Assembly: GCA_037074765.1 (NCBI GenBank) | Contig: JBAMDO010000066.1 | Coordinates: forward strand, 372,001-436,000 | DNA: 64,000 bases | Reading direction: 5' to 3' | Origin: Mansonella perstans | Lineage: Eukaryota; Nematoda; Chromadorea; Rhabditida; Onchocercidae | Shown here: positions 1 through 15,400 of the stretch, one piece after another | Numbering within the stretch: the first letter of the stretch is position 1 | How the letters are laid out: each line of letters begins with the position of its first letter | The notes under the pieces: model-generated | Seen by the model: the letters and a program-made list of their open reading frames with translations, nothing else | Told to the model about the DNA's origin: nothing | Databases searched by the model: none | Position numbers and translations under genes: made by a program

Positions 1-3622
<3,622 letters not shown>

Positions 3623-4600
3623 TCTTAGATGAACCTATTAAATACAATTATTAAATAACAAGATGACTAGTAGTGATATGCTGGATAATCGAAATTAAAA
3701 CTACAAGACAGGATGATCAAACTTTTTCGTAAAATTAAAGCAGTATATTTTTATATTAAAGGGATATGTCAGTATGGTAAATCTACTGCTGAGCGTTAAC
3801 AACCTATGCTATTAAGATGTTCCAAATCAATTCATTCTGTAAAGAATCTCCGTTCTGATAAAATTTCACAAATGTTAACCTGAAATCTTAGCTTACCATT
3901 ATCTAATGTACAGAGTCTTAAAGCACTCGTCAACTTAGTCTTTATCTATAAAATACGAAGTTAGTTCCATAGCATATCTTCCTTCCACTTCTTATAACTA
4001 TATTAAGTAACTGTAATTATTTAGCAAATAATATAATATATATAGATTTATCTAGCTATCTATCAAAAATACTTTAACCATTTCTAAAAATTCTTGATGT
4101 AAAAAAAAATGATGAGAACTGCAGGAAATCTGTAAATTTGAATTCTTTATATTCATGTATTTTTTTTCGCTACTTTTTCTATTAAAGGTTATTAAACTTA
4201 CTAAACTCGATCCATTTATTAATACATGCAGGAGACACTCTCGTCTATCGTGTTGATTTACCTGGAATCTTGATGAACAAAAAAAAATTACGAACTCAAG
4301 TCACGGACCAGCTAGATTTCCTTTTAACCATTACATAGCCAAGTATGAAGCAACTGGAGCTCCAGCATGCCGTCATCTTCGTTGAAGTTTACATAACAAA
4401 GATGTCTATACAAACTACGAGGCAGACATTTAGATTCCCCAACTTGGGCCTAGAATGCTTTGTTAGAAGAAAATGACTGCAATATTCTTTCCTTCTTCAA
4501 TCAACATCATTAAATCTTTCTTTCATACCGAAATTCACATTCGAATAAATAAAGCAGCCTATTCTGCTACGTAAAATAACTCCCGCCAATTATTTCCACG
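3623..4600. other. Intergenic, no gene seen
   Basis: This stretch separates the 5' end of the AFG2-type gene from the 3' end of the next minus-strand gene. Frames are short and broken on both strands and I see no splice-compatible exons. It should contain the AFG2 promoter or 5' UTR. Nothing specific was recognised. Confidence 0.5.
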
Positions 4601-4606
4601 TTTATT
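4601..4606 (-). promoter_or_regulatory. Candidate poly(A) signal AATAAA
   Basis: AATAAA on the minus strand lies about 90 bases past the TAA stop at 4694-4696 of the Pro/Ser-rich gene, a normal 3' UTR distance for a nematode. Assigned by position only. Confidence 0.45.
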
Positions 4607-4693
4607 TGAATCACCATACACTGTAGCAAAAAACTTTTATGACATCAAAATAAAATAAAAAGTGAACAAAGTAGCACAAAAGTGACAAAATTT

Positions 4694-7600
4694 TTAACAC
4701 TGGTTGATTTTATCGGTCCCTGGTTCACTATTTTCATCAACTAACATCACATTTCCTTCTATATCATGGTTTGATGACGCATGGGTTGCATTAGAATTCG
4801 AAGCATTTGTGGTAATAGCACCTAAAATGATAATTACATCATTAATTGCTGAACTCAACCCACAATCTCGGAGAAAAAAGGTACAGCATTAAAATTCCGG
4901 ATTTTGGAAAGGACCAAAATTACGATAATTATGGTCTTTTATTACATTTTGTTTTTACTTCATTGATTCCTATTTCATGTCAATGTAGGTCTATTTTCTC
5001 TGTTTGTTAAAAAAGTATCAAGAGTGACTTATTACGCCAAGTCCTTTTTCGTAGCCCAAGACGGAGATGCAAAAAGCACTTGATGTAAATGCAGCAGTTT
5101 TTTAAGTAATAATATGGCGCAAGTCCAATACTTTAACTGAACTAATAATTTGAATATAATGATTGATTAAAATTGACTGCTAATAATTTGAATATAATGA
5201 TTGATTAAAATTGACTGCAATTGATTTGAATGAAAATTTACCAGTTTCGCAGTTGCTAGTTGCAACTAAAGGTTTTGAACCACCGCGTGGAGAACGTGAA
5301 CGATCACGCATTTCCGCTCCATAAATCCGACCGGTAGGCATACCAACTGTAGCACGCTGCTGAATCTTTCTATCACGAAAAACTCCTGGTTGCAACATTC
5401 TGTAAATAAAAAAGATCGCATTATCTAAAACTAAGTTTTTTATATTTTTAAACTGAAAATTATGTCTTCTATTAGTGTAACAGTTGCATTGAACACAATC
5501 TGCACAACTACATGCAACTATATTTAGAAAAAGTAAGGTAACAAAACACAAACGAACCTCCTCTGCGTAACTGATGGCCGTGTACTCCATACGTGTCGAA
5601 TTCGAATCGCTTCATCACCTTGTGGATGTTCATATTCATGAAATGGTAATCTACCGTCGTCATATAAAGAAACAATCCTGCTATTCGGAAATGGCATTCC
5701 ACGCTCATCCATAAACGGTGGTCCACGACCGCTGTCAATAATCGGCATACCATCACGAAATGTTGGCATACCAAACCGCTGCTGTGCTCTCATCATTCCC
5801 ATTACTGGTGGCTGCGGTGGCTGTTGTGAAACTGTGGATAACATCCCTGGATATTCCAATTCACGATTTAATTTTGGCCGAAATCCTAGCCTACCCATTT
5901 TTTCTGATGCTACGGTACCGTTATGTGATACATGACTGTTTGATCCGCTTGCTATTTCCGCAACTCGTTCGTTTGCACTTGCTAAAGACATACTTCGCAG
6001 TGGGTTCTGATTTCCTGATTCAACAGCCGAAGCGCATAACGAAGGCACGCTCACTGATGCAACTGCCTAAAAGGCGAATATTTTAATACTGATCCACTTT
6101 AATATTCATGGATGAGTGAAATATATCAAACTGTAACATTTTTATTAGTAAGGTTTTGAGACAAAATTTTTAGCAAGAAGTTTGCACAAATGAAAATTCC
6201 TTTTTTGGAATTCATTTTAGTGGATTTTATTATAAACACTCATTAGAATCAAAAAATATTCCCTTCTGAGGATAAATTTCTATAAATTATGACAACGAAT
6301 TACCGTGACATCTCGAGTGTTAAGCGTCGATGTACCAGGACCTTCGAATGCTTGATCATTTGCTGCTTAAAATTGACAAAGTAAGAAACAACAATATCAA
6401 AATATATATATAAATTAATTGTTTATTGAACAAGTCCTTATTCAAGGAAATGTCCAACACAGAGATACTACAGGTGGGAAAGCGAAATTACGGGGAATAC
6501 TAACTACTCACAAAAATACTCCAAAACAACCTTGTAATGGATGTGCGGGGAATGGTGGAGGAACTGAGAAATCTGGAGGTGGTAAAACGAGTGGTCCAGG
6601 TATTGTCGATGCAACTGGAGGATAATTGAAAGTGCCAGAACGTTCTGGAATGAAATGTGGTCGCGGTGGAAGGGTATTCTGCGCAAAGCTTTGAGTTCTC
6701 GGAAAAACACCATAGGAACCACGGCTGCAAAACGAAATAACAGTAAGATTATACACAACATTTTGAAAATTGAAAAATGATTTTTCATAAAAAAAAGTGA
6801 TTTTTATCACTTTGTTTTGTAGGAATCTTATAAAGAAGAACAGTTTTGTAGGAATGTTATAAAGAAAAACACAAAGATACCACGATTCCGACGATGGATC
6901 TGATATTGTTGTAGACAACGACATACTTCCTGAAAACAAAGAGGCATAATAAGTAAGGAAGTCCCTGTCAAATCACTTAGCAGTATTCGTAACCATGCAA
7001 CGAAAAATTCATTTCTTCAATACCAGCATCTTATGTAATATCTGTCAAATATTTAAAATTTTTCCTGTACCAAAAGTAGGGGAAGTACATAGTCATTCAG
7101 CTCGATGTATTTTCCCACGGCATAATCCCCTTTAACGATATGTATTGAACATGAAGATATTGAAGAATTAAAAAGTTCAGCGATAACAACCGTTGAATTA
7201 TCTGAGACATACTAAACTTCTAACTAATCAAGGTCTTGAAACAATTCCACACCTGCACTAAAAACTTGATCTTTTTCATGCAAAAATTCCATTACATCCT
7301 GTCCAATATGCGTGGCCAATAAATTCATTCCACGTTCACTTGTTAGCCTCTTCAACGTTTCCATACATTCCCGCAACGATCCTAGTTCTTGCTTATGCAT
7401 TTGGCGCATCTGCCTGAAGGGTCTGATACCTGAGCATCTTACAATAATACTTCCGATTCATCCGGAACACTTTCATTGAAACAACATATAAAAGAAAATA
7501 AGGATAATTTGAAACCAAAAACAGACTCCAATAATTTTCGTCGATTGTTGGAAAGTCGAATTTGTTCCCGATCCAATTCGTGCACATCGGATAATAAATG

Positions 7601-9522
7601 CCGCAGACCTATATCACTTAGTTCCACCAGCTACAACCGTTGATTTCATTTGTTAGAAATAGTAAAGGACTGTAGACAGAGAAATACAGGAACTAATGCA
7701 GAATTTTTTTTAATGAGGAAAAAATTGTTTAAAGCTTTTAAGGAGCACGTAATCTAGTACAGATATCATTCACGATTTTAGAAACGAGCAAATCTTGAAA
7801 AAAAAACACAGATATAGAAAAACGAAAATTCAAAAAAAGAATAATTCCTCACATACTTTCCCCCTTTTAAATTCATTTTTCATCTATTTTTAAACCTGCA
7901 ATAACCTATGGAAACTGATGCGCTGCAAAAACAAAAATACTTTATGAAACATACTACATCTGGTCCTGGAATTTTTCGTACGCGAAGGCAAATTTGTTCA
8001 GGTGTTAAGTGTGGATGCCGATAATCATTATCTGGATCAAACCGAGGTGGCGTATCACGACCTCTACTAACGTTAAAATCTTCTTTAAATTCTCTTCGAT
8101 CATATTCAATAAATCCATTTCTGCTGAAAATTTGCAAAATTCAAAAATAAAGAGAATATTGATTCCCACACCTCTTCTGCAAGTGAACGGTTTCTGAGTT
8201 AATCATAGCTGCAAATAATGCAGTAATTACAATAACAGTAGCAAACTAAGTTTTATCAACAATTGCGATAACATGTAATCTACCCATTTATATGCAGAAA
8301 TGTGAAAAAATATTGAATCACAAAAATGAAAAACTAACATAACTTCCGGTTCAGTTACACGAGCAGCATCCTCCACTTCACCATCGCTGTCATCCTTGAT
8401 TTCGCCAGAGCTTGAAGAGCTAAACAGAATCAATTACTTGATTAAAATAACCAAACTAAGGTAAGCAGAAAACTGAGAATAGCTGATACGGTTTGCTGCA
8501 TGACAATTAGAAATGAGACTCACATCAAAACTAAATCTTATAGCAATTCATAATAAACTTAGAAGTAGTCGTGATCTTCGCTGATTTTTTTCTGTTTCTT
8601 GAAATCTAAGAGAAGAAGGCTACAGCATAATCTCCTATTCTTCAACAAATAAGAAGGAAAAGATTTTCTCGAATCCAGACAAAATTTGAATATGAAGTAA
8701 AAAACTAATCAGAGAAAAAGCATGTAAATGGAAGATGAGATAATGATTTCAGGAGCAGGTAGGGAGCGAACAGATGATCTCGCCGTATCTACAATGACAT
8801 ATACAAAGGCGATTTCATACACAAACACACTACACATGCGATCAGACATACTGCGTAATACATGTGCATATTTGCTTGATAACAAAAAGTTGGCGAAATC
8901 TGACTGGAAAAAAGAGGAATATAATTAAAAACATAACTTGAAAATTATACAAGACAGTAAAAATAAAAGTAATTACTACTGAATTGTGACGAAAAGCGAT
9001 GGAATATACTCCTATGAATTTCAAGTAAGAATGCTGGCAAAGTCAACTGAATTCCTGGAAGCCTAAATGAACAAAATATTTTAATCATTGGCACTTTACC
9101 CACACCGCCCCATTCATGACCATAATCCCACGGTACGGTCTATATCACAAGACTAATCGAAGCGATGAAGTTATATTTTGCAAAATTTAAAGTCGCTTTT
9201 CACAATCTGCACAGTGCAATTAACTACATATTTAGTTTAAAATCCTACTTAGGTCCTTTTTTAAAAGGTAACGTTTAACTTCTTCACTTCCGAGATCTCT
9301 TCCCCTGCTTCCTTATGGCAAGAAAATATAAAATAAAAAAAGAAGCGAGTAGAAACGGAATAAGTAAATAAGAGATACAATAAATGAAAAATTCCCTACA
9401 TCTTTCTAACAGAATCGGTTTCGAAAATGGTAAAATTCAAAAATATTTATCTATGGGGACTACCCGCATGGCGAAGCTGGTGGCTTTTCTTTCACCGCTT
9501 TCTTCTGTTTATTTGATCCCAT
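4694..9522 (-). CDS. Unrecognised Pro/Ser-rich protein with central coiled coil, about 556 aa
   Basis: Exons: 9464-9522, 8339-8419, 7958-8123, 7523-7630, 7253-7409, 6881-6929, 6531-6724, 6304-6365, 5558-6066, 5242-5399, 4694-4821; the sum is 557 codons with stop and every junction keeps frame. I do not recognise the family. Visible parts in order: a Lys-rich N-terminus; an acidic Ser/Glu/Asp stretch; a charged region with RGRDTPPRF; a heptad-like helix rich in Leu, Glu and Arg across 7253-7630; a Pro-rich block with LPPPDFSVPPPFP; Gln-Pro and Met/Gly-rich sequence (VSQQPPQPPVMGMMRAQQ); an RSRSPRGG segment; and a polar Asn/Ser tail. The low-complexity, SR-like tail suggests a nuclear or RNA-linked scaffold, but that is inference. 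An alternative end exists: if the donor at 7252 is not used, the frame stops shortly after (DLD*) near 7221. The start follows a TTTTCAG acceptor directly, so the mRNA may be trans-spliced. Confidence 0.7.
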
Positions 9523-10112
9523 CACACCGGCATCTGAAAATTTTTGCTAGCATTTATAGGTTACGAATAAAACAATGAAAAAATCCAATAAATGGATAAA
9601 TTTTTGAACAAAATCTTATAGGATTAGTAATAACAAATGCGCGTCAAACGTCACTCGATATGTGTTATTTCAACCCTCGAATTTTAAAATCACGAAATTT
9701 TTAAAGCAAAAATGAAACTACTGAATCCCATATAACCAACTAAGCGGCGATTTTTCATCCCTTTCTGCAAGCTTACACATATCCATCTAGCACGTAAGTG
9801 ATAGATTATTAATTGCCCGAGCAACTTGATAAATCCACGCCTACTTTTGTAGCTTCGATTTTATCCAGAAAACATCAGAATAATTGCTTTTTTTTTTTTT
9901 TTTAATTTAAATTAAAGATTTATTTTTAATATGTCATTTCCATTTTACTACAGCATTTTAGAAACACACTAAGGAATTCACTAACAATTTACCATTTATA
10001 TCTCCCAAGTAGAAAGGACTGAAAATTGATCAGAATTTATATCCATGTAAAAACCGATTTATAAAAATATAGAAGTACTAAAATTTATTCAAACGTGATA
10101 AATTCCGAAACA
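9523..10112. other. Intergenic with a 17-bp T tract
   Basis: The region upstream of the Pro/Ser-rich gene holds a homopolymer T run near 9887-9903 and otherwise ordinary AT-rich sequence. No coding exon was found. Confidence 0.5.
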
Positions 10113-10410
10113 TTTACTGTAAGTTAGAATCCTTATTTAACTAAAATTAAGATGTGTTTGAAAACTAAATTTAGTCAACTTTTTGGCAAAAAAAATAGCA
10201 ATAATTTGAAAAATTACATTTAAATTTAAATGGAGAAATTGAACTATGTGGAATATAAAATAAAATATTAGTTTTACAAATATTCTATGCTTTCTGGATG
10301 AAATCAAAAGTATAATAAAGAAACACATAGAAATGTGTAAATTCACCCAATAACCATTAACTGTATACAATCAACACAAAAACTCTACCGATCGACTCTT
10401 CTGTATCGCC
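10113..10410. repeat. Dispersed repeat, copy 1 (matches 18679-18998)
   Basis: About 300 bases align by eye in direct orientation with 18679-18998. Shared landmarks in order are TTTACTGTAA, CTTTTTGGCAAAAA, ATAGCAATAAT, TACAAATATTC, ATGCTTTCTGGATGAAATC, ACCATTAACTGTATAC and ATCGCCCA. Copy 2 is the 3' flank of gene A. Copy 1 has no gene beside it; similarity ends roughly where the coding sequence would begin, so it may be a stray fragment of a duplicated 3' UTR or a mobile repeat. Confidence 0.75.
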
Positions 10411-10467
10411 CATAATAATCAGCTTACGGTATATGTAGAACAGAGACGTGACACATCAAATCCGGGA

Positions 10468-10515
10468 CTTTACGCTACGACAACTTTACGTTACGCCACC
10501 TTTACGTTACGCCAA
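10468..10515. repeat. Three tandem copies of a 16-bp CpG-containing unit
   Basis: Three contiguous copies of CTTTACGYTACGMCAM at 10468, 10484 and 10500, period exactly 16, each with two TACG cores. They sit in the CpG-rich patch upstream of the minus-strand Pro/Ser-rich gene. Confidence 0.85.
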
Positions 10516-10751
10516 CCCGTTCTTTCCAACGAATGGACCTTTCCACCCTTTTTTCCAATTGCTAAAATGGTTCACTAAAAAAAAAAATTTCACGTTAATT
10601 TGTACTGGGGGCAAGTTTTCCGTTTAGGAATTAAAACTTTTATTACAGCTTACCCAACACTTTTTTTTCCCTCAGCTTGGTGGAATTGTTAAGAAATTAA
10701 AAGGCAAAAATAACTTCCGATGTTAAAAAAAAAGCTTTTATCTCCCCAAAA

Positions 10752-10784
10752 AAAAGATCATTCTGAGTTCAAGAATGATCTTTT
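10752..10784. other. Perfect 13-bp inverted repeat with 7-base loop
   Basis: AAAAGATCATTCT, a 7-base loop, then AGAATGATCTTTT. The arms are exact reverse complements. Role unknown. Confidence 0.8.
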
Positions 10785-12461
10785 CCGAATGATTTTTTTT
10801 CTTTATTAGCAATGATGCAAATATTATTTTTGTTAAATTATTTCTTAATAACATTTGTAAAAATTTGAAATTCTTTGAAAATTTTCTTAATTTAATTTAT
10901 TTGCTTACTTTTAATGCTATCATATCATCTATTACTAAAACAAAAACTAACTAATTCAATTTATTATGCAAACAAATCCTTTGTATCATACTTGTCTGAA
11001 CGAGAATTCAACTTCTAAGCTACAATTAATTTACATTATCATAAAAAAAAAATGGCCAAAAACAAAAGACTTTACTGTTTGTTTATTCTAAAGTTTTTTC
11101 TTTGTTCATTTGTTTATTCTTCGTTCGTTGTTTATTTATTCTAAAACTCTTCCAATAATTCGACAATCCCTACAACAATTCTTTCATCTATTTTTGTTAT
11201 TTCACGTTGTTTCACGTTATAGTTCTATTTTATACGTGTAAAATTTACCAACCAAAGTTTCGTTCCTTTCAAATATCAGTAAGGAAATGAAATAATAAAT
11301 AGGCCTATGTAATCATAAAATTAAGAACTTACTTCTTGCATTAATTAATAAATCAAATACGAATTAAACATATGTTAGTTGCAGTGCAATCTTGTCAGAT
11401 TTAAAATTTGAAATTTATGAAATAAAATAAGAAATAGACACAAATATCGAGAGAAATAAACGCTTTTGAGAGATGATGGAAATTTTTAAATTTCAATTTT
11501 TCCAATGAGACTTATTGTGATAGCTAGTAAAACAAAAACAGTACGAAATTTTATAATTTTTATAGTAATAATACTTTTAAAAATATTTCTAAAAAAGTGG
11601 ATTGAATAGCATATTTTAATGACTTATATTTCTTATATTTTATTTCTTTGACCTTCCAAAGTTTGCATTTATCCGTTTATGCTCGCTTGATCTCTTATAA
11701 TTTATTGATTTGTTAAAAAATTGCATTTTTTTTAAAGGCTATTATTTTATTTCCATAGTTGATCTTTTGTAATTAAAAACCAATTGCAACAATAAGCCAC
11801 CATTGTGTATGCATGAAATATCAAAAGTATTCGGTTTAATTTTAGTAGTTATGGCCTGTTTACAAGTACAATAAAGTAAATAGATCGATTGGTATTTATT
11901 GTTTATTAACAATTATGATTGAATGATCAAGCAACAACAAACAGGCATGCATGTAACATTCTCGAACTATTTACTGTAAACATAGTTAATAAGTAAAATT
12001 TCCAAAGGCATTTTACAGTACAATTCGAAACTTCTCAAAATATGCCAATAATTTTAAAAAAAAAAAGTATTTTCAGGTTAATATGATGAAAATATGGATT
12101 TACGTTCAAAGAGCTAGCAGCATTTTTTCAAATACATTACTCATCAATACCAGTAACTAGCAATAGGCAAATAATACTGATCAAATCTGTTCTGCCAATA
12201 AATGCCAATATGCTTATTCGAAGAGAAGCAACAATTTCAAGAGCATTTATTTGCTAGAAGATTTTCTAGGCAACAAAACCCGTGTCTATATAGATTCCTT
12301 TTAGTACATAGAAACTCGTTTTATACATTTAAAAAATGTATTTTTTGATATGAAAATTACAATACTGATTTTCTTGTCCGGTAAATCAAAATGTTAACTA
12401 AAAAATTTGGAAAAATAGAAATTAAAAATTTTTAAAATTCCCAAGTGAGATCACCAAATAC

Positions 12462-15400
12462 TTATTTCTTTTCGGTTTGCTGCGATAGATGAGCTCGTGT
12501 TAAAGAAACCAAACATTTCGTCTTTGCTTTTGGCCCCATATTCTTACCTTTACTTTGTTGAAAACGCAACAATGCATCAATTTTACTTTTCTCCAACGCT
12601 CCCGGATGTAATCGAAAAACAATTTCATGTCTGTAAATTATGTAAAAAAAATTTTCTTATTGAAAGGATTCACTAACCGATTTGGTGTAATACCAGTATT
12701 TTAAATATAGTTTTTGAAAATAAATATTCTACGAATACGAAATAATAAAGAATTTAGAACGCAAGAGAAATTTTGGTTATTCCATATAATTGGTCTTTTG
12801 AAATGAGAGCTGGATATTGTCTATTTAGTCCTTCTAAGTATAAGGAAATAGCGTTTTTTCTAGACTGCTAAATTAATTTAAAAGTTAACTACAGAAATCA
12901 CTTATAGTTTAAAAAAATATTGTGCAAAAATTTGCCAAAGAAATTTCGCTTACTTTATTTTCTGTTCCAAAATGACTTTTCCAGCACATTCCTCTGTAAA
13001 ACGATCGCTTTTCACATTGTTATTCTTTGCCTGTAAATTAATTATTTTTTTATAAAACGATGGAATGTATGAAATTACAGCTAGGAAATTGGAAAGTTCT
13101 TCGAAAACTTTTTCTCAATATATCATATAATCTGTAACTAATTCGATCCCTTTTACACTAATAACAATAAACATTCTACCAGTTCAACGCTGTTAAATTC
13201 CTTTTTAGCTAATGATAAGCAAAATAATGATCATGAATGATAGATATATGAATAATCGTGTTAAAGAAATCTTCGAAGCAGTACATGTAGATCTAGTTAT
13301 TGATTTGTACAATAGTTCTTTCTCAGCGTAGAGAATTTCGGATAAAGACATTTTTTCTGTAAATTCTACTGGCCATATCCAAATTTTCGATATGGAATAG
13401 AATTTTAAATAAATTAAATAAAATTAATATGCAAAAAATTACCACAGTTCGAGCAATATCCCATAAAAATGACATTGGAGCATCAGTTTTAACTGCATTT
13501 GGATTGCAATGAGAAATGGAACAACGATAACCCGCATTCATAAGTGCTGAACGAAAGTCAATCGCTTTTGGCACCGCTGACTTCACAACATGCATCAGTT
13601 GGTCATATTCATAATACAAAGGAACATCTGGCAATTCCTGCAAAATCTAACTAAAGAGCACTGTAAATTTAAAAAAAACATTTTTCTTAATTTAACATTT
13701 CCATTTATCACTCATTAGATTCAATTAAAACAATAATCTCTAATACATCGGATAGTTATGGATTGTAACAAAACGATGTTACGAGAAAAAAAAATCCCCA
13801 CTCCTAGAACAATCATTCAAAGCAAAGCGCCTTTGTCGATATTGAATACAATTCTGTGATCAGATAAACATTGATCTCTTGTTAGAAAAGACATATAATA
13901 ATAGTAAGTTATCATATATCTTTTCTATATATACTTGAAATTTACCTTATTATGTTTCAAGCCAAATTACTTCATCTTATCTGATTAATGGGATTTACTT
14001 TTAAATGGTATGAAAACTTTTTAGAAAAAAGTTTTTTTACTTTTTACATGAAAACTTACCTTTTAGGAAGTTCAGCTTAAAATTTCAAAAGCCAAACAAA
14101 AAATTTACACTTAGAGAATAACAACTACGACGTTGAGCTTTCGCATAACATAAGCGATATTTGGAAATGAAACGAAAAAAACAAAGCCAAAGATAGATAT
14201 GACCGAACCTCAGCAATGACAGTCAAAACTCCAAGAGTGCGTAAATATGTTGCCGATCGCTTTTCCTCTGGAAGTGATTTCAACCTGCAATTTAGAAATT
14301 ATGACAATTAAAACTTAAATAAGCTTATAATTGAAATAACTACAAAAGACACTTATAACTGCTATATTCGCTCAAAAAAGTCTGAATTCCATCGAAGCGC
14401 ACGCTTCCAGTAATGAAATTGTAAATTATTACATAAGCAAAACATCCATTATGAAAATATTTTTTTAATTGCTTTGTAAATTTCATCATGTGAACTCTTT
14501 GACTGTAAGAGATAAAATTTATAATTCCAATTCATTGCAATTTTGGAAAACAAACTGTGCAATTTACCTGTGCAATAATTTATTCACAAATTGTTGATTA
14601 TGTATTGGTGCACTGTAGATTGGACCAGCCATATGCACAGACTGTTTACAATGCACGCATTTTCCATCCTTGTCCAACAAGGCTACATCAAATGTTTTTG
14701 GTATATATTTTACACTATTTCCGTTTGTTATCTTTTTCACTAATGGTTGCAAGTGTAATGAATAACATCCCGTACAAGCGAATACATGTGATACTTTCCT
14801 AAATTTAGTATCATTTTGAAGCGAAAATACCGAAAATAAAGAAAATTAATGAGTGATTGCGCGGGAAAAGACAATGTACATTGTTGGTTTCATTCATAAA
14901 GGCGTATGCTTCTGATACTTGCAAGTCTGATTCTCAATCAACTAAACTCGCAATCACCGATGAAAACTGTTGCTAGTATTTCACAAATTTTATAGAAAAT
15001 ATTGAATTACAAGTTCGATTTCTAGTTTCTCAAGAAAGAATTCATTAGACATTACGATTTTTTAAATTTAAAAATACAAAACACCTAAGTAATTATGCTG
15101 AAATCAAAGAAAAACAAAGCTTCAAAATCGAAATAGAATTCACTTACATTACACTATCCTTGGCCATGAATGCACCTGTATGCAATCTAACGAATACTCG
15201 TAAATAATAATCGATGCTTACTGAAAGTAATGGTTCGATATATCTTCCATGACAATTTGCATGAGAGTCAATAGCTCTCAGCAAAACACGAATAGCCTGA
15301 AACCAACTTTCGATCAATTTTTCGTGAACTACAACAAAATAAAAAACATGTAAAATGGAAGAAGACAAAAATTTCATGTTAAATCTTGATTTGTACTTGC

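Larger units (their letters stand above)
10411..12461. other. Intergenic; CpG-bearing segment then AT-rich sequence
   Basis: About 10430-10560 is locally GC/CpG-richer than its surroundings and carries a 16-bp triple repeat (10468-10515). A perfect 13-bp hairpin follows at 10752-10784. The rest to 12461 is AT-rich with no supportable exons. Confidence 0.5.

Noticed and set aside
6419..6625. Plus-strand Gly/Thr-rich frame
   Set aside because: Antisense shadow of the Pro-rich exon 6531-6724, which splices in phase on the minus strand.
8177..8211. Possible micro-exon with good splice signals on the minus strand
   Set aside because: It puts a stop in frame after the preceding exon; direct joining of 8339 to 8123 keeps phase.
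8728..8928. 66-codon plus-strand frame
   Set aside because: Lies in the large first intron region of the minus-strand Pro/Ser-rich gene; no recognisable domain.
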